64,000 nucleotides of DNA from Liolophura sinensis. Taxonomy: Eukaryota; Mollusca; Polyplacophora; Chitonida; Chitonidae. The stretch spans positions 310,001 to 374,000 of the forward strand of contig NC_088296.1 of the NCBI RefSeq assembly GCF_032854445.1, written 5' to 3'. Positions 60,228 through 64,000 of this stretch are shown in pieces; position 1 is the stretch's first letter; each line of letters begins with the position of its first letter. The notes below the pieces were generated by a model. The model was not told where the DNA came from. It made no database searches and saw only the letters and a program-made list of their open reading frames with translations. A program made the translations under genes and the position numbers.

Positions 60228-60361
60228 CTGTCGACACTATTCCCACCGTGTTTCACTACTTGATAAAACTGCGCAGATTGAAACAGAAACTACTTGGTTC
60301 CGAGAAATAGGTCATCCGAGCAGGAGAGGTAAATCCCTCAGTATGCTTGTACACATTTATA
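60228..60361 (-). promoter_or_regulatory. Candidate first-exon module with TATA box (unit B, copy 2)
   Basis: Duplicate of 55683-55816, with TATAAAT at 60361-60355 and the donor ending at 60228. It would need a first intron of over 6 kb to reach the TRIM B acceptor. Confidence 0.45.
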
Positions 60362-60534
60362 CTACATGACATCTCCACAATTGTAGCACAGTTCCCTCAA
60401 CAACTCAAGAATGTGCACATAATCTTTAAAATTATGGCCGATGCAATGGCCGTTATTTACATAGTACGGCTTTAACTGCAACTGATCGGATAGCTCACAG
60501 ATGAACGGTCATAACAGTTTACTTTAACAATATT

Positions 60535-60773
60535 ATTTACTTATTTGGTTAGCGTTTTACGCCACACTTAAGAATATTTCACTTATACGACCGCCGCCAG
60601 CATTATAGTGGGAGGAAACCGGGGCCCGGTGGAAGCCCGGGACCATCCGCATGATGCTTGCAGACTTTCCCACATACGGCTGGAGAGGAAGTTAGCATGG
60701 ACTGGACTTGGGCGGTAGGCTTCTTCGCCATTGCTCCGTGCTCGTGTGCTAATAATCTCGGCTACTGAAGCCC
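60535..60773 (-). mobile_element. SINE variant, minus orientation (unit B, copy 2)
   Basis: Counterpart of 25447-25687. It retains the ancestral GGTGGAAGCCCGGGACC segment that is replaced in the 55990 copy. Confidence 0.75.
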
Positions 60774-61410
60774 CTATGAGCAATTGATATAGGCTATCAT
60801 ACAACAGACGGACTGGCGTACAGGGATTAGATGAACGATTATACACGTATAACATGACTTTTTTTTACTGTCACATTTTTTTTTTTTTAATATTTATACG
60901 TTGTAAGTAAATGAACAGCGATCCATAGAGGCATGATATCCGCGCTATGTGTGCCATAGGCAGCACGTCACCGCCAGTAATCGACCTTCAGCACAACTCC
61001 AATATGCTATTCAAGGTTAAAATTTTACGAGCTCAAATTAATAACGTAATATCGCCTTGTTAGAAGATCGACACAGTCAAACAGTATAAAACTGAACAAA
61101 AATCAGTCGTTTTCCTTGATACGCAAATATCGACGGTTCTAGGCTCACACGCAGGCTGGCATGGCTGATGTTAAAATCTATAAAAGAAAGCGTCCCATTT
61201 GTATATCTACGCTGTGTCGATTTGAGGACGAGCAGGCCAATTAAACTGTGTCTGACTGAATGAGAATAGGCAACAGCTACAATAGTTGCCCACTTGAGCA
61301 GACCAATTAAACTGTGTCTGACAGCGGGTGACACGATCAAGTAAAGACAACTCCTTAACCTGACAGATCGTTTCCATCCAAACTACATATAATCGTCTCA
61401 CAGAGCTTAC

Positions 61411-61546
61411 CTGTCCACACAAATCCCACCTGGCTCCACAACTTGGTGAAACTGAACAGATTGGAATAGAAAATACTTAGTTCTGAGAAATGCACCTGAT
61501 CTGTACAGGGGAGGTAAACCCCTCAGTATGTTTGCGCACATTTACA
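61411..61546 (-). promoter_or_regulatory. Candidate first-exon module, TATA degraded (unit B, copy 2)
   Basis: Duplicate of 56867-57002; the box reads TGTAAAT. Confidence 0.4.
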
Positions 61547-62150
61547 CTCTGTGACATCTCAAGAATGGTTTCCACAACTCGCCATTAACTTAAGGCCCAA
61601 CCGTGAATGTCACATTTCAACGAACAATCAGTTTCCCACAAAATTACTTCAGAAAATGGGTTCAAATCATTTATATTTGCTATCCCGTTTAGGTTCAAAC
61701 AGAATACATTGGAAGTATAGTTGAGAAATGTCAGATGGATTTTCTCAAACCAGTATAATGAGGATAGGCAATAGCTACAATAGTTGCCCACTTGATTCAA
61801 GCGGCATTACCCTCGTGGGGTCTCCAGGCTGAAAAGAATACGACCTCAGTCTTCTTGGCAAGCTTGTCGTAAAAAGCGCCTAACGTAGAGCTCTACCGTG
61901 AGGCCTCGGTGAAATATACACTCACATCTCCTATATTTGTGTGAGGGACCATAGAGGAATAAGCCTACCTGCTTGCCCTGGGTTGCGACCCTTACTTGAA
62001 GAGAACGGTCTTGCGAGATTTTCAAGCCCAACACTTCACATCGGCTCTTCTTTAGAGACTGAAGATCGGGTTGGCCCAGTTTGGCTAATCGGTTGGAGCA
62101 GATATGCTCCGAACTAAAATCACAAGGGTGTGTAGATGTCAAGCGATACG
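61547..62150 (-). repeat. Promoter-upstream block (unit B, copy 2)
   Basis: Counterpart of 26389-27000 and 57003-57610. Confidence 0.55.
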
Positions 62151-62603
62151 CAACATATAAAAAACGATGATACTTATCTCCATCTGATAACCCCTCTTTT
62201 CCTCAGTCGATCTCTACACCGCCGAAGTAGATCTGTACAAACCTAATATGCTTTGCCTGTATTAAGACAATAAAACGTTAAAATTGCGACGAAGCGTATA
62301 TGATCTCCTCTATGGACTGTCTTCTCTTTATAAAAGAGAAACAGGTCATTACCTCAAAAGAAACAATTCAAAAAGCACGTCACCTTATCTCTTCCGCGAA
62401 CAGTGTCCTGAAAACTTCATTCGCCAGAGTGGAGAGTATCAACATGTGTTGACACTCAAATATCACTGACTTGCCAATGATTGGTTACGGTAAACCTAAA
62501 ACAATATCTGTGAAAGAATTAACTAACTTGTCAATAAATCTACGTCTGCATCTGACTGTATACTCAGTCAAGGCATCGCTGGACTGAAGTTTTTATAATA
62601 TCT

Positions 62604-62861
62604 CGGGGCCGAGGTGGTTAGTGTGTCAGCGCGACGCCTTGGCCCAGGGGGATCTCACCAACGCGTCGGCTGTGAGTCCAAATCCAGCCTAGGCTGTCTT
62701 CCTTTCTGCTCATACGTGAGAGGGTCTGACTGCAACCTGCGGATGGTCGTGGTTTCCCCCGGGATCTGCGCAGTTTCCTCCCACCATAATGCTGGCGGTC
62801 GTCATATAAGTGAAATATTCTTGTGTCCGGAGTAAAACACCAACAAAATAAATAAATAAAT
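62604..62861 (+). mobile_element. SINE variant, plus orientation (unit B, copy 2)
   Basis: Counterpart of 27421-27677 and 58060-58316. Confidence 0.8.
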
Positions 62862-63058
62862 TCATTAAACATCTCCGGCGCAATTATCAAAAGCTTTACC
62901 TAGAGCAATAACACTGTTTTGCTGCAGGACGTCCTAAATCTTTAGTTGTCAGCACTGAAAATGCTGACCAATTCTCCACTTTAAGATCAAAGTCTAAAAC
63001 TTCATTTTCCCTGTTCTTTATACCCAGGGTGGGCTTTATTATGTAGATTTGTGGTCGT

Positions 63059-64000
63059 AACAACGTATAGAACGTGTGGTCAGTAATATTTATTATAAGT
63101 TTCTAACCCATTTGTCATCTGAGCCACTGGAGACTCTGTTGGGCTTGTTTAATCATGATATTTGGATTAGTATTAAGTTTTCCACCCTCATGGACGGGGA
63201 GGGTGTATTATTCCGGTTCTAAAACCGGGTAAGGGTCATAATGAACCGCCTAATTAACGTCCAATAGCTCTTATCAGCGTGGTTAAGAGTATGGAACGAA
63301 TAATAAATGATAGACTTCTTTGGTATTTAGAAACCAACACTTTACTGTCTAATATTAAATGTGGTTTTCCTCAAAGTCGATCTAAAGTTTGTCGAATTGA
63401 AACTTTTATTCGTAATGATAAAAAAAATAATGAACAAAACGTGTCACTATTTTTCGACCTTGAAAACGTCACCGAACTACGACGCCGCATGGAAATAAGG
63501 TGTTTTAAAAGGCCTCTTTGATATTGGACTTATCGCTTATAATTATTTATCAGAGCTTTTATCTTATCGTCAGCTATCGTCAGTTTAGGTTTTTTCAAAG
63601 GCAAAAATTACCGTATTCCAGAGTAGCATACTGTCACCAACACTTTTTTATCTTCAAACTTAATAGCTTGTGAAAAACTTAAACATGTGGTACAGAAGGT
63701 TCTTTTTATGTACAGTTGATGATTTCCATATATGCTACCGTTCTAAAATATGAATAACATCGGCAAGACTGCTGCAGTTTTCTCTCAATGACCAAGAAAT
63801 GGACATGATTTTAGATTTTCTACATCTAAGACCATCGATATGCATTTTTATTGTAAACAGATCTTCATTTCGACTTCAAAATTTTATGGTAAACCTGTGA
63901 AAATTGACATCTGAAAACAGATTTTCAGGAGTCATAGATGATAGCAAATTCCTCATTTCCCTCCATGTTAAAATGCTTAAAGCTAAATGAAAAAATCTAT
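63059..64000 (+). mobile_element. Degraded Jockey-like LINE, plus strand, runs off window (unit B)
   Basis: Counterpart of 27870 onward. RT pieces are visible (MERIINDRLLWYLETNT, CGFPQSRSKVC, SLFFDLENVTELRR), with a TVDD-like active site near 63715. It has about 25 bp (near 63583-63605, TTAGGTTTTTTCAAAGGCAA) absent from unit A. It is broken by stops and shifts. Confidence 0.78.

Larger units (their letters stand above)
58562..63105 (+). repeat. 4.55-kb direct tandem duplication, copy 2
   Basis: Near-identical to 54016-58561. It carries part of the TRIM 5' intron but no TRIM coding exon, plus both SINEs and two first-exon modules. After 63105 the sequence continues into the LINE as in unit A (27.92 kb onward). 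Confidence 0.9.
32842..64000 (+). repeat. ~30-kb direct tandem duplication, unit B (incomplete)
   Basis: The whole stretch aligns to unit A (2530 onward) in order and orientation, apart from the internal 4.55-kb tandem duplication (54016-63105). Major differences: a deletion of about 250 bp next to the SINE at 37428, loss of about 650 bp including the LINE RNase H end at about 38026, extra sequence at 42710-42905 and 55022-55850, and remodelled satellites. Confidence 0.92.

Overview
The window looks like animal nuclear DNA. It is AT-rich, has long introns with GT/AG splice sites, and is crowded with degraded Jockey-like LINEs, tRNA-derived SINEs and intronic minisatellites. The SINE family (3' part like TTGGTGTTTTACGCCGTACTC...AAGAATATTTCACTTATACGACGGC) and the large diversified TRIM gene resemble lophotrochozoan genomes. 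I infer a mollusc, probably a bivalve, but the sequence alone does not prove the species.

Layout: positions 1-2529 are a single-copy left flank. From 2530 on, almost everything is a direct tandem duplication with a unit of about 30.3 kb. Unit A is 2530-32841. Unit B is 32842 to the window end and is not complete in the window. Unit B carries a further, very recent 4.55 kb tandem duplication (54016-58561 and 58562-63105). Each unit runs: a paralogous promoter-upstream block, a mostly non-coding 3-7 kb stretch with two weak exon-like candidates, degraded LINEs in both orientations, a ~60-bp satellite, a long non-coding stretch, then a minus-strand TRIM gene, then the TRIM upstream region with SINEs and TATA-exon modules, and a plus-strand LINE relic.

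Genes: the one gene I can reconstruct with confidence is a minus-strand RING / B-box1 / B-box2 / coiled-coil / PRY-SPRY TRIM protein at 17635-24268. Its six coding exons join in phase (669, 85, 269, 23, 188 and 572 nt) to give about 601 residues. It includes a 23-nt micro-exon like the one known from vertebrate TRIM genes. The unit-B copy (47101-53962) keeps all exon boundaries, but codon 103, between the RING and B-box1, is TAG. Its SPRY domain is still open and differs strongly from copy A while the adjacent introns are nearly identical.

Upstream of each TRIM copy lie repeated modules. Each has a TATA-like box about 130 nt before a conserved minus-strand splice donor, so they are candidate alternative non-coding first exons. 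There are two in unit A and four in unit B; the 4.55 kb duplication doubled two to four in unit B. The intron before the SPRY exon contains a 42-bp minisatellite that has been remodelled independently in the two units. Overall this appears to be a young, actively rearranging TRIM locus. Because the copies are close, unmerged haplotypes or mis-assembly must be excluded before the duplications are treated as biological.
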